The notes: a model not told the origin generated them from the sequence alone. Positions 17,134 through 26,615 are shown, counted from the stretch's first letter. The stretch is 64,000 bases of DNA from Hyphomicrobium_A sp963817485 (GCA_963817485.1 CAWFOR010000005.1:248001-312000), one strand, 5' to 3'. Program-made: numbers and translations.

Positions 17134-18958
17134 ATGGCGCAAGACGTCTCCAAGCTGAAGGAACTGCTGTTCGAGAGCGAGAGCCGCACGCTCTCCGACC
17201 TGAGCCAGCGCATGGATCTCGTGTTCGAGCGCGCGGGCTCGCAGGAGCGCTTCACGGCCAGCGTCGCCGGCGTGCTCGACGACGCCTTACGGCAGGCCGA
17301 GATCGACCACCACGCGGAGTTATCGCAGGCGATCGCGCCCCTCATCGTCAAGACGATCAAGACGGAGATCCGCGGTAGCCAGGACGAGCTTGCCGAGGCG
17401 CTCTATCCGGCCATGGGCCGCATGGTGACGGCCTACATCGCCAGCGCCATCCACGACCTGATGGACGACATCAACCGGCGGCTCGAGTTCAAACCCGTTC
17501 ATGCTGCGGGTCCGGAGCCTGCTCACCGGGCGCCCGGTGGCGGAACTCGCATTCGCCGAGGGACAGCGGCTGAGGATCGACGAGATCTTCCTCATCCGCC
17601 GCGGCTCGGGCGCCCTCATGGGCCATTGGCCGGTCGGCACCGGGGCCTCCGAGCACGATCGCCGCGTGAGCGGCGTCCTCACCGCCATCAACGAGGTCGC
17701 AACCGAGGCCTTCGAGGCCGAACAATCGGCGCTGCGCCGCATCGATCTCGGCAACTCCCTCGTCCTTCTGCGTGCCTCGCCGGCCTATCTCCTGGCCGCC
17801 AAATGCCGGGGTGTGGCACCGGCCTCCGTCGAGCACATCATCGACCAGCATTTCGTCGATGCAATCGAGCGTCTGCGCACGCTGCTCAACGGCGCATCCG
17901 AGGTTTCCGAGCGCGCGGTCAACATGCTGCTCGCCGATCTCGCGGCCAAGCTCGACCAGGCAATGGCCGAGCAGCATGCGAAATTTAGCGGTCGTCGCGG
18001 CCGGCTCTCGCCCGCCGCGGTGCTCGTCTGGAGCGCCAGCCTCCTGCTGGCGGGCTGGGGCGCCTGGAGCGCTTATTCGAGCTACGCGACGGGGCAAACG
18101 CGCGGTATCGCCGAGCGCGTCATCGCCGCCCAAAGCGAGCTCAACGGCTACCCTGTCCACGTCGGGGTGGAGCGGCGCGGCGCCGAGGTCTCGCTGCACG
18201 GCCTGGTGCCGACGGTGGATGCGGCCCGCGAGGCCGTGCGCCGCCTGAAGACCGCGCTGCCGCTCTCGCAGATCACCGACCGCACCGCCGCGCTGCCACG
18301 CGGCGACATCGAGGCGCTGCAGGTGCAGGTCGGGCAGCTCTCCTCGGAAGCGGCGCGCAGCGATGCCGCCGCGCGCACGGCGCTGGCGCAGCTCGGCTCG
18401 GAAACGTCGAGCGCAAACGCCGCGCTCCACAATGGGCTCAAGACGCTCGACGACCAGATCGCGAAAGCGAACGGCGAGACGCAATCGGGCATCGAGGCGC
18501 TGCACGGCGCGCTCATCGCGGCCGACAAGGCGCGGCATGCCGACGTGGAGGCCTTGCGCGCGGAGCTTGCGCGGGCGGTCGCGCCGTCGGCACGCGCGCG
18601 CCTGGAGACGTGGACCCGAACGCACGCGATCTTCTTCACCAAGGACACGGGCTATCGCGATCCGCAGCTTGCCGCCGCCGCGCTCGACGAGCTTGCCAAG
18701 CTCATAAAGGAGACCGACGTGCTCGTACGCGTCGTCGGCTTCACGGACGAGAAGGGCGGACAGGAGCGCAACGTGCCGCTTTCGCAGGCGCGCGCCAACA
18801 CGATCGTCTCGGAGCTGATACGACGCGGAATCCCGGCGGCGAGGCTCGTCGCCGTGGGCCGCAACAACATCGAGGACCTGAGCCCCGTCGTCGGCGACGC
18901 GAGCCCCAACCGCCGCGTGGAATTCGAAATCGGATTCGATGGTGAAGCCGGGCGATGA
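17134..18958 (+). CDS. Membrane BON/OmpA-domain protein of the GTPase module (one apparent +1 frameshift)
   Basis: The joined product is 607 residues. A helical cytoplasmic N-terminal region (1-290) includes a conserved-looking segment RLEFNPFMLRVRSLLTGRP, which is restored only if one A is dropped from the run at 17491-17493; otherwise the frame splits there. One transmembrane helix (AAVLVWSASLLLAGWGAW, about 293-312) is followed by a BON domain (about 325-385), a coiled coil (about 390-485) and a C-terminal OmpA-type peptidoglycan-binding domain with GFTDEKGGQERN, LSQARANTIVSELIRRGI and PNRRVEFEI. The protein would link the cytoplasm to the cell wall. Its stop overlaps the GTPase start by four bases. 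Confidence 0.85.
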
Positions 18959-19464
18959 CGGCACAAAAGATCATGCTGCTGGGCGAGATCGGCGTGGGTA
19001 AGTCGTCGATCGCCCAGCGGTTGGTCTTCAACCGTTTCGAGACGGACTACAAGCCGACGCTCGGCGTCGACGTCTACACCTACGAGATCGAGACGCCAAC
19101 CGACGCTGACCCCGCGGCGACCACAAAATTCATCATCTGGGACACGGACGGCAACTTCGGCGAGTCCGTCCTGTCCCACATCTACATCAAGGAGGCGGCC
19201 GCCGCTCTCATCGTCGGCGACATCGGACGCCGCACGACGCTCATGCGGATGCTCGAGCTCGGCAATAGCTTCATGGAGGCGATGCCTGGGCGCTATTGCA
19301 GCTTCCTCATCAACAAGTCGGATCTAGAGAACGCCGCAACCGAGCTGCCGCAGGACCTCATCAAGTCGCCGATCCCGATGCTGCGCACCAGCGCCAAGAC
19401 AGGCGAGAACGTCAAGAATGCCTTCCTCAGAGCAGCAGATGCGATCCGGCGACGCGGACTCTGA
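18955..19464 (+). CDS. Ras/Rab-like small GTPase
   Basis: A 169-residue protein that is only a small G domain. G1 is GEIGVGKSS (residues 10-18), switch I is YKPTLGVDV with the conserved threonine, G3 is WDTDGNFG, G4 is NKSD and G5 is TSAKTG. The order and spacing are those of eukaryotic-type Rab proteins rather than of Era or Obg GTPases, and there is no C-terminal prenylation cysteine. At the position of Ras Gln61 there is Asn. It overlaps the BON/OmpA gene (ATGA) and the kinase gene, so the three are translationally coupled. Confidence 0.88.
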   Translation: MTAQKIMLLGEIGVGKSSIAQRLVFNRFETDYKPTLGVDVYTYEIETPTDADPAATTKFIIWDTDGNFGESVLSHIYIKEAAAALIVGDIGRRTTLMRMLELGNSFMEAMPGRYCSFLINKSDLENAATELPQDLIKSPIPMLRTSAKTGENVKNAFLRAADAIRRRGL

Positions 19465-20578
19465 TCCGAACCTGATAGCGCATTTGCGCCGGCGAGCGGG
19501 AGAGCTTCTGGGCTCCCGCGGCGTCTTCGGGCTCGTTTGGCTCGACAAGAGCCTCAACGTCCACAGCCGCTTTGGAACGCTCGTTGATTTCATCGCCGTC
19601 GGCGAACCTGCAACGCGCAGCCTCACTCCGCTCATCGGACTGGAAGCAGAGGTCGGCGGCCTCAAGGCGGGGCAGGTGCTGCGCATCCCGAGCGTCGCCA
19701 TCGTCACCGAGCACGGAACGGGGCCGCGGCTGAACCTGGTGTTTTATGCCTTCGCGGAAGAAGAGCGGACCTTGCTGGTCGTCTCGCCCGCGGAGATGGA
19801 CACGAGCCTCGCGATCGAGCTGAGCCGGCAGATCCGCGGCCGCCTGATGGCGGAATCGGAGGCCGCCGCCAAGTCGCAGCAGCTCGCGCACACGAACGCC
19901 GATCTGCAGATCGCCAACTGCAAACTCGAGCAGTTCGCGGCCATCGTGACGCACGACCTGAAGGCGCCGATGCGCGCGCTCGGCTTCCTCGCCGACGAGA
20001 TCGAGGGCGCGCTCCTAGCGAGCGACGCGGCAACGGCGCGCGAGCGGCTCGCCGAGCTACGCAACCAGGCGCGGCGCGTCTCCGGCATGCTGACGGCGCT
20101 GCTGCACTACTCCAGCGCGGGGCTGAGCGGAGCCCTGATCGAAAGCGTGGACACGCGCGAGCTGGTCGATGAAATCGTGCGCTCGCTGCCGCACGGCAAC
20201 GTCAAGGTGACGCTGCAGGGGGTGTGGCCGCGGATAGAGACGCTCGCGGCGCCGCTCGGGCTCACGCTGCGCAACCTGATCGACAACTCGATCAAGCACC
20301 ACGACCGCGAGGAGGGGCATCTCCTCGTAACGTGCGTGGAGGCGGGAGATGCGCTCGAGATCGCGCTTGCCGACGACGGTCCCGGCATCGCGCCCGAGCA
20401 CCACGAGAGCATGTTCCTCCCCTTCCGCACGCTGGGGTCCGCCGGGGAGGGCATGGGGCTCGCGATCGTGCAGAAGATGCTCGACGCGGTCGGGGGGACG
20501 ATCAGGCTGCAATCGGATGCGCCGCGGCAGCGCGGCGCGACTTTCACCATCCGCTGGCCGAAGCAAATTGCTCTTTGA
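19418..20578 (+). CDS. Sensor histidine kinase of the GTPase module
   Basis: A 386-residue soluble kinase without membrane segments. The N-terminal part (about 20-150) has PAS/sensor character (GVFGLVWLDKSLNVHSRFG). A short helix leads to the dimerisation and phosphoacceptor motif IVTHDLKAPMRALGF, and the ATPase domain carries NLIDNSIKHH, ADDGPGIAPEH and GEGMGLAIVQ. The HDLKAPMR type of box is seen in phytochrome-like kinases. The gene begins inside the GTPase gene (ATG at 19418, or at 19439), which argues for coupled expression. Confidence 0.88.
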   Translation: MPSSEQQMRSGDADSDPNLIAHLRRRAGELLGSRGVFGLVWLDKSLNVHSRFGTLVDFIAVGEPATRSLTPLIGLEAEVGGLKAGQVLRIPSVAIVTEHGTGPRLNLVFYAFAEEERTLLVVSPAEMDTSLAIELSRQIRGRLMAESEAAAKSQQLAHTNADLQIANCKLEQFAAIVTHDLKAPMRALGFLADEIEGALLASDAATARERLAELRNQARRVSGMLTALLHYSSAGLSGALIESVDTRELVDEIVRSLPHGNVKVTLQGVWPRIETLAAPLGLTLRNLIDNSIKHHDREEGHLLVTCVEAGDALEIALADDGPGIAPEHHESMFLPFRTLGSAGEGMGLAIVQKMLDAVGGTIRLQSDAPRQRGATFTIRWPKQIAL

Positions 20579-20709
20579 GCGGCAATATAGCAGTCTCTTT
20601 TTCCGAGCCGTTTCCTCGAAACTTGACGCAGGTCATAGGAATGAACCTCGGTTCGGCAAACAGATTTTCGTTCACTAAGCCTATTGCGCTTGAGAGGATT
20701 GGAATTCGC

Positions 20710-21171
20710 ATGGCGGCGGACTTTACGACCTGCGGAGGCAGCCATCTGGCCAAGAAGAGCGAGCTTGCCCGAGCACGCACCAAGCTAGGACCCTCGCGCG
20801 ACGTTCTCGTCGTCGAGGACGAGGCGCTCGACGCGGAGCGGCTGACGGCGACCTTGCGCGTCATTTTCGGCTACGAGCTGCGCATCCACCTGGCGTCAAC
20901 GCTCGGCGACGCCGTCGACCAAGTCATCGAGAGCAAGCCCTGCCTCGTCTTCCTCGACGACATCCTGAAACCGTCGGCCAACGCCTTGCAAGCCATCCCG
21001 CTTCTGCGCAGCGCCGGCTATGCCGGCCCCATCATCGTCATCAGCGGGCAGGTCACGCACTCGCGCCGGTCAGGGCTGCTCGCCAACGGTGCGAGCGACG
21101 TCATCCACAAGGACGAGGTCGACAGCGTACGTGTTGCCGAGGCAATCGCGCGCCTCGACTTTAACGCATAG
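20710..21171 (+). CDS. Single-domain response regulator (receiver)
   Basis: A 153-residue protein with one receiver domain and no output domain. VLVVEDEALDAERL gives the acidic pocket, LVFLDDILKP the phosphoacceptor aspartate, VISG the Ser/Thr switch and IHKDEV the conserved lysine. It follows the histidine kinase by 131 bases on the same strand and is its likely partner. An in-frame ATG at 20641 would add 23 residues; I prefer 20710, which has GAGAGGA upstream. Confidence 0.82.
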   Translation: MAADFTTCGGSHLAKKSELARARTKLGPSRDVLVVEDEALDAERLTATLRVIFGYELRIHLASTLGDAVDQVIESKPCLVFLDDILKPSANALQAIPLLRSAGYAGPIIVISGQVTHSRRSGLLANGASDVIHKDEVDSVRVAEAIARLDFNA

Positions 21172-21359
21172 CTCGAACGCTCCGTGGGCTGATCTGGCGG
21201 AAAGCCCTCACGCTTTTTCCGTGCGTGCAGCAGTGTGTCTAATATCGCGGCATTTTCTTTCCCGCGGTGCGCTGTCGCAGTGCGCGAACATGCCATTATT
21301 CGGCTCCAACGGCGTGGTGATGCCGCTCATTCAACTCGAGTAAGCAGAGGGGGACGAGT

Positions 21360-21608
21360 ATGAATCGTTTGACTGCTGTCGTGGTGCTGGCACTCGTGTC
21401 GGCAAGCTTCGTCGCAAAGGCCGAGGAGCTGAAGCTTCCGCCGGAGGTTACACCGCAGCTGCGCGCGGCCTGCGAAGGCGACGTGCGCCGCCTGTGCCTC
21501 GGCCCGTCGCCAACGGTCGCCAAGGTCAAGAGCTGCGTCGCCTCGAAATTCTTCCAGCTCGGCAAGAAGTGCCAGATCGAGCTCGCTTCCGCGGGCTTCT
21601 CGCGCTGA
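21360..21608 (+). CDS. Small exported cysteine-rich protein
   Basis: An 82-residue product with a signal peptide (residues 1-21, AVVVLALVSASFVAKA). The mature part has the pattern C-x4-DVRRLC-x11-KVKSC-x13-KKC, which fits the cysteine-rich repeat found in Golgi glycoprotein-1-like and many rhizobial exported proteins. The cysteines should form disulfides in the periplasm. Its function is unknown. AGGGGGA precedes the ATG. Confidence 0.75.
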   Translation: MNRLTAVVVLALVSASFVAKAEELKLPPEVTPQLRAACEGDVRRLCLGPSPTVAKVKSCVASKFFQLGKKCQIELASAGFSR

Positions 21609-21627
21609 GACTGACAACGGCCCGCGG

Positions 21628-22833
21628 TCAGGCAGCCTTTGCCTTCGCGGGCCGCGCCGTCTCGGCGAGGTAGGCCATTGCCGCGGCAGCGCCGCCCTTC
21701 GCGTGGGGAACGCCGGCCAGCTCCAGCCCCATCTCGACGCCGCACAGCGCGCCGCAGATCGTCAGCTCGTTGGTGTGGCCGAGGTGGCCGATGCGGAAGG
21801 CCTTGCCGGCGAGCTTGTTGAGGCCGGTGCCGAGCGACATATCGAAGTTGTCGAGCACGATCTTGCGGAAGGCGTCCGCGTTGTGGCCCTCGGGCATGCC
21901 GACCGCCGTCACCGCGGGCGAATAGGCCTTGGGATCGTGGCACCAGATATCGAGACCCCACGCGCGCACCGCGCGGCGCACCGCCTCGGCAAGGCGCTCG
22001 TGGCGGGCAAACACGTTGTCGAGGCCCTCCTCGTTCAGGATCTCGATCGTCTCGGCGAGGCCGAACAGCAGGCCGCCCGCGGGCGTGTACGGGAAGGTGC
22101 CTGCTGCGTTCATGGCGAGCATGTCGTCCCACGACCAGTAGGAGCGCGTGAGCTTCGCCGTCTTGCTGGCGGCGATCGCCTTCTGGCTCACGGCCGTGAA
22201 CGACAGCCCCGGCGGCAGCATCAGGCCCTTCTGCGAGCCCGCGATGGCGACATCGACGCCCCACTCGTCGTGTCGGTAGTCCATTGCCGCGAGCGAGGAG
22301 ACGGTGTCGACCATGAACAGCGCCGGATGCTGCGCCGCATCGATCGCTTTGCGGACCTGATCGACCGAGCTGCGCGTGCCGGTCGAGGTCTCGTTGTGCA
22401 CGATGCACACGGCCTTGATGTCGTGCGCCTTGTCCTTCTTGAGCCGCGCCTCGATGGCGTTGGCATCGGCGCCCGAGCGCCAGTCGGTCGGGACGACCTC
22501 GGGCTTCAAGCCGATCTTCTCCGCCATGTTACGCCACAGCACCGCGAACTGGCCCGTCTCGACGATGAGAATGCGGTCGCCGGGCGACAGCGTATTGACG
22601 AGGCCAGATTCCCACGCGCCCGTGCCCGACGATGGGTAGATGAACACGGGGTTCGAAGTCTTGAACAGCGTCTTCACGCTCGCGAGCAGCTTTGACCCGA
22701 ACTCCGCGAACTCGGGTCCGCGGTGATCGAGCATCTGGCGCGACATGGCGTTGAGCACGCGATCGGGCACCGGCGTCGGCCCGGGAATCTGCAGGAAGTG
22801 ACGTCCGGTGTGTCGAACCTTGTTGGTCGGCAT
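21628..22833 (-). CDS. sgaA: Serine-glyoxylate aminotransferase
   Basis: A PLP-dependent class V aminotransferase that converts serine and glyoxylate to hydroxypyruvate and glycine, a step of the serine cycle for C1 assimilation. The 401-residue product has QIPGPTPVPDRVL at the N-terminus, the substrate loop SSGTGAWE, the cofactor-binding VDTVSSLAAMDY and the PLP lysine in AGSQKGLMLPPG. The ATG at 22833 is preceded by GGGGAGC. The hydroxypyruvate reductase that uses its product is 2.1 kb away on the same strand, separated by an amidase gene. Confidence 0.92.
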   Translation of the reverse strand: MPTNKVRHTGRHFLQIPGPTPVPDRVLNAMSRQMLDHRGPEFAEFGSKLLASVKTLFKTSNPVFIYPSSGTGAWESGLVNTLSPGDRILIVETGQFAVLWRNMAEKIGLKPEVVPTDWRSGADANAIEARLKKDKAHDIKAVCIVHNETSTGTRSSVDQVRKAIDAAQHPALFMVDTVSSLAAMDYRHDEWGVDVAIAGSQKGLMLPPGLSFTAVSQKAIAASKTAKLTRSYWSWDDMLAMNAAGTFPYTPAGGLLFGLAETIEILNEEGLDNVFARHERLAEAVRRAVRAWGLDIWCHDPKAYSPAVTAVGMPEGHNADAFRKIVLDNFDMSLGTGLNKLAGKAFRIGHLGHTNELTICGALCGVEMGLELAGVPHAKGGAAAAMAYLAETARPAKAKAA

Positions 22834-23129
22834 TTGCTCCCCTCGAGCGATGCGCTGTTGCATGCTGTACCCCTGGCCTTCTCTCCGGCGTGAAACCGAG
22901 CAGAGGCGGCCTCTCAAGGCTTTCTTATGTCGGCAGAACCTGAGCTATAGGTAGGAAAGCAAAAGCCCGTCAAGTCTGGTTGCGGCCTTGGCGCGAAGGG
23001 ATTGAGGACACAAGCCCGCACCGCTATGGGAAAGACCGAAATGAGAAGGGTTGGCCAGCGGCGGTTTGTCTCTTCGCCTTTGGTCGCAACGTTCGACACT
23101 TCGATCCCGATGTTCAACCCGAGCAGAGC

Positions 23130-24473
23130 ATGAGCCGCCGCGACCTCGCCGACGCCGCCGACCTCACCGCCACAGCCGCCGCCGCCGCGATCCGGGAACG
23201 CCGGCTCACCTCGGAGGCGCTCGTGTCTGCCTGCCTCGACCGCATCGCCGAGCGTGAACCGCAACTGCAGGCCTGGGCCCACCTCGATCCCGACTACGCG
23301 CTGGCGCAGGCAAGAGCGCGCGACGCCGAGCTGCAGTCGGGGCGCGGCGTAGGCCCGCTGCACGGCGTGCCGATCGGCGTGAAGGACATCTTCGACACGG
23401 CCGATTTTGCGACCGAGAACGGCTCGCCCATCTTCGCCGGGCGGCGCCCGGTGAAGGATGCGGCGTGCATCGCGCAGGTGCGCGCAGCCGGTGCCGTCAT
23501 CCTCGGCAAGACGGTGACGACGGAGCTGGCACTGCTGACGCCATCGCGCACGTGCAACCCGCGCAAGAGCACGCACTCGCCCGGCGGCTCCTCCGCCGGC
23601 TCGGCGGCAGCGGTCGCCGCCGGCATGGTGCCCGCCGCCATCGGCAGCCAGACGGCAGGTTCTGTGATCCGGCCGGCGTCGTTCTGCGGGGTCTATGGCT
23701 TCAAGCCGACGCTGGGGCTCATCCCGCGCGCCGGCGTGCTGATGCAGTCGCACACGCTCGACACGGTGGGCATGCTCAGCCGCTCCGTCGAGGACTTGGC
23801 GCTGCTCACCGACTGCATGGCGGCGTTCGAGCCCGACGATCCCGTCAGCTATGGCGGCAGCCGGGGAAGCCTGCTCGAGATTGCGCAGCAGGACCCGCCG
23901 GCGGCACCCCTGTTCGCTTTCGTCCGCACGCCTGCGTGGGGCGACGCCGACCCGGTGCTGCACGCGGCCTTCTCGGAGCTGCTCGAAAGCCTTGGGGATC
24001 GCGCCGTCGAGGTCCAGATCCCCTCGCTCGCCGACGCCATCGCCGCCCAACGCCTCATCCAGCTCGCGGAGAATGCGCACTACTACGGGCCGCTTCTGCG
24101 TGCTTCGCCTGACCTGCTATCGCAGGGCCTGAAGGATCGGCTCGAAGCCGGCCTCAAGGTCGACGGGCAGGACTACATCCGCGCCCTGACGGCGTGCGAG
24201 GGAGCCTATCGCGTCGTGGCAGGCGTGCTCGGCGACTATGGCGCGATCCTCACGCCGGCGGCAGCGGGACCGGCGCCGCACGGGTTCGGCTCGACCGGCA
24301 ACCCCGTGTTCAACGGGTTATGGACCTACCTCGGCATGCCGGCGGTGACGCTACCGCTGCTCGAAGCCGACGGGCTGCCGATCGGCGTGCAGCTCGTCGG
24401 CGCCCGGCGCGACGACGGGCGGCTCCTGCGCACCGCGCGCTGGCTCGTGTCGGCGCTGGAGAGCGCCGACTGA
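23130..24473 (+). CDS. Amidase-signature family hydrolase
   Basis: A 447-residue cytoplasmic enzyme of the amidase-signature family. The catalytic triad is visible: the lysine in GVPIGVKDIFDT, the cis-serine in HSPGGSSAGSAAAVAAGM and the nucleophile serine in GSQTAGSVIRPASFCG. Substrates in this family range from small amides to allophanate and Glu-tRNA, and nothing here decides between them; GatB and GatC partners are absent. It lies between the two serine-cycle genes but on the opposite strand. Confidence 0.88.
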   Translation: MSRRDLADAADLTATAAAAAIRERRLTSEALVSACLDRIAEREPQLQAWAHLDPDYALAQARARDAELQSGRGVGPLHGVPIGVKDIFDTADFATENGSPIFAGRRPVKDAACIAQVRAAGAVILGKTVTTELALLTPSRTCNPRKSTHSPGGSSAGSAAAVAAGMVPAAIGSQTAGSVIRPASFCGVYGFKPTLGLIPRAGVLMQSHTLDTVGMLSRSVEDLALLTDCMAAFEPDDPVSYGGSRGSLLEIAQQDPPAAPLFAFVRTPAWGDADPVLHAAFSELLESLGDRAVEVQIPSLADAIAAQRLIQLAENAHYYGPLLRASPDLLSQGLKDRLEAGLKVDGQDYIRALTACEGAYRVVAGVLGDYGAILTPAAAGPAPHGFGSTGNPVFNGLWTYLGMPAVTLPLLEADGLPIGVQLVGARRDDGRLLRTARWLVSALESAD

Positions 24474-24523
24474 TCGAGCCTGACCACGTGGCCTCAGCAC
24501 GTCGTGTGTTGTCGAGTTGGCCT

Positions 24524-24823
24524 TTAGTCAGCCGACGGCCAGGAAGCCCACGGGAACGGCTTCGCCTCGCTCGAGCACAGCAGGTAGCGCCCGGTATCGG
24601 CGAGCCAGCGCGACAGCGAGCGGCCGAACTGCACGATCGCCGGGTTGGGCTCGCCGGCGAACAGGAGCCACAGGAACTGCACGAGGGCCGCGATCCACAG
24701 GATTCCCTGCGCGACGCCGAAGGCGAGCAGGAACAGAAACATGAACAGGCCGCGCATCCACGTGGCCGGGTTGCTCAACGTCGAAGGGCGTTCGGGTGCC
24801 GCTGTCGTTTGAATAGGTTCCAT
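24524..24823 (-). CDS. DUF4389 family membrane protein
   Basis: A 99-residue protein with two hydrophobic helices (GLFMFLFLLAFGVAQGI and a following ALVQFLWLLFAG) and the typical C-terminal segment LADTGRYLLCSSEAKPFPW. The ATG at 24823 has GAGAGGAG upstream; the frame is open further but reads as leader sequence. The function of the family is unknown. Confidence 0.78.
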   Translation of the reverse strand: MEPIQTTAAPERPSTLSNPATWMRGLFMFLFLLAFGVAQGILWIAALVQFLWLLFAGEPNPAIVQFGRSLSRWLADTGRYLLCSSEAKPFPWASWPSAD

Positions 24824-24985
24824 GCGCCGGTTCTCCTCTCGACCGGACGCCGCTCCCTCGAACGCCACCCGGCCAAAAGCCCTCCGCAAAGGTAGCCTAG
24901 CGCAGGTGGCGCTCGGCAGGAAGCCCAGCCCGGTTCACGCGGGCCAGCAAGGTTTGCCGCGCGTTAAGCCGCGTCGGGGCTGTGA

Positions 24986-25954
24986 TCACGCAAGCTTGAA
25001 GGGCATGTCCTTGCCGGCGAAGAAGGCGTCGATGTTGTCGAGCGCCTCATACCCCATCTGGTTGCGCGCCTCGATTGCGGCGGAGCCCAGGTGCGGGAAC
25101 AGGAACGTGTTGGGTAGGTCGTAATAGCCCTCGTTGATCGCCGGCTCGCCGGCGAACACGTCGAGGCCGGCATAGCCGAGCCGCCCCGACTTCAAGGCGG
25201 CGATCATGTCGTCGTCCTTGACGAGGTCGCCGCGTGCGGTGTTCACGACGATCGCGCCCTGCGGCAGCTTCTCGATGACGTCCTTGTTGAAGAAGTAGCG
25301 CGTCTCCGGCGTCGATGGCGCGTTGATGGAGAAGAACTGCGACATCTTGAGCAGGCTGTCGAGGCTGTCGTGATAGGTGGCGCCGAGCTCTTTCTCCTTC
25401 TCCGGCGGCTGACGGTAGATGTCGTAGTAGTGGATCTCCATGTCGAAGCCGCGTGCGCGCTTCGCCAGCGCCTGGCCAATCTTGCCGAAGCCGTAGATGC
25501 CGAGCTTCTTGCCATCGAGGCGCTGGCCGACGAGCTGCAGGGGCTGCCAGCCTGGCCATGCGCGTGCGCGCACCATGCGCTCGCCTTCGGAGGCGCGGCG
25601 CGCGGAGCCCAAGAGCAGGAGCATGGCGATCTCGGCGGTGGCGACGGTGACGCCGTGCGGCGCGTTGCCGACCTTGATGCCGCGCGCCTTGCAAGCGTCG
25701 AGATCGATGTGGTCAAAGCCGATGGAGAACGTCGAGATGCACTTGATGTTCTCGGGCAGCTTCTCGATCACGTCCTTGCGGCACTTCTCATTCAGCGTGA
25801 TCAGCAGCGCGTCGACGTTCTTGGCCGTCGCAAGCAGCTCGTCGATCGTGATTTTCGGGTTATCGCCGTGCGCGATCACGTCGTAGGTGGCCCGCGCGCG
25901 GGCCATGACGGCGTCGGGAAGTGGCCAGGTGATCAGGATCTTCTTTTTCGACAT
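24986..25954 (-). CDS. hprA: Hydroxypyruvate reductase / glycerate dehydrogenase
   Basis: A D-2-hydroxyacid dehydrogenase that reduces hydroxypyruvate to glycerate with NAD(P)H in the serine cycle. The 322-residue product starts MSKKKILITWPLPDAVMARA and has the NAD motif GIYGFGKIGQALAKRA, NTARGDLV with the substrate arginine, and the catalytic histidine in FLFPHLGSAA. From memory it closely follows the structurally known enzyme of Hyphomicrobium methylovorum, which is the best taxonomic hint in the window. Confidence 0.93.
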   Translation of the reverse strand: MSKKKILITWPLPDAVMARARATYDVIAHGDNPKITIDELLATAKNVDALLITLNEKCRKDVIEKLPENIKCISTFSIGFDHIDLDACKARGIKVGNAPHGVTVATAEIAMLLLLGSARRASEGERMVRARAWPGWQPLQLVGQRLDGKKLGIYGFGKIGQALAKRARGFDMEIHYYDIYRQPPEKEKELGATYHDSLDSLLKMSQFFSINAPSTPETRYFFNKDVIEKLPQGAIVVNTARGDLVKDDDMIAALKSGRLGYAGLDVFAGEPAINEGYYDLPNTFLFPHLGSAAIEARNQMGYEALDNIDAFFAGKDMPFKLA

Positions 25955-26189
25955 TTGTGGGCGGGCTCCCCGGACTTGATTTGATGCTCGAGTTTATGGG
26001 CCACGGCGGGCGGTGGGCCTGCCGCTTGTGCCGCAAGGCGGAGGCCCTGACAAGCGGGCGCGGAACGGCGGGCAACGGATTATTCACCAAGCCGCAGGAA
26101 ACTCCGCCCCAGCGCATCGCGACGCCGCGGCGCAGCAATTTCGCCAGACCCGGCGGCGCGAACGCGACAGACTGGGGAGCAGGCCCGTC

Positions 26190-26615
26190 ATGATGAGAGC
26201 GCTCGTCATCTTGCTCGCCTTGCTGGCGGGCGCGAAACTGTGGACGCAGGAGCGGCTTTACCGGGATGGCGCGCGCGAGGCGCTGCTGCTGGCGTATCGT
26301 GACCGCGCGATCGCCGCCTGCCAGATGTCGGCGCCCGACACCCCGGCCAACCGCACCGCCGACCCGATCGGCCGCTTGAGCGACCGCTCGGCCCCGGTGA
26401 GCACGGCCTCGCTGCCCTTGTGGACCAAGCCATCCTCGGTCGCGCTCGCGATCGGGCGCTCGAGCGCTCCCGTCAGCATCTGGGAGATCAACAACGAGCT
26501 GTGGCCGGCGCGCTTCAAGCACCCGCACGTGGTGCTGACGGCAAACGACCGCGCGCCGCACGCGGTATGCGAGTACGACGTGATCGAGGGCCGGGCGTAC
26601 CTGACGCAGTCTTGA
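26190..26615 (+). CDS. Hypothetical exported or membrane-anchored protein
   Basis: A 141-residue product beginning MMRALVILLALLAGAKL, a hydrophobic N-terminus that could be an anchor or signal. The rest is hydrophilic with two cysteines (AACQMSAP; AVCEYDVIEG) and no recognised domain. GGGGAGC lies upstream of the ATG. It ends 14 bases before the convergent end of the decayed receptor gene. Confidence 0.6.
   Translation: MMRALVILLALLAGAKLWTQERLYRDGAREALLLAYRDRAIAACQMSAPDTPANRTADPIGRLSDRSAPVSTASLPLWTKPSSVALAIGRSSAPVSIWEINNELWPARFKHPHVVLTANDRAPHAVCEYDVIEGRAYLTQS

Noticed and set aside
17491..17493. Programmed frameshift at AAAC in the OmpA gene
   Set aside because: The site lacks a slippery heptamer and downstream structure, and the same +1 pattern hits unrelated housekeeping genes, so a consensus error is simpler.
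17489..18964. A 491-residue frame antisense to the OmpA gene
   Set aside because: Low-complexity Arg/Ala/Gly shadow sequence; the sense strand has clear BON and OmpA domains.
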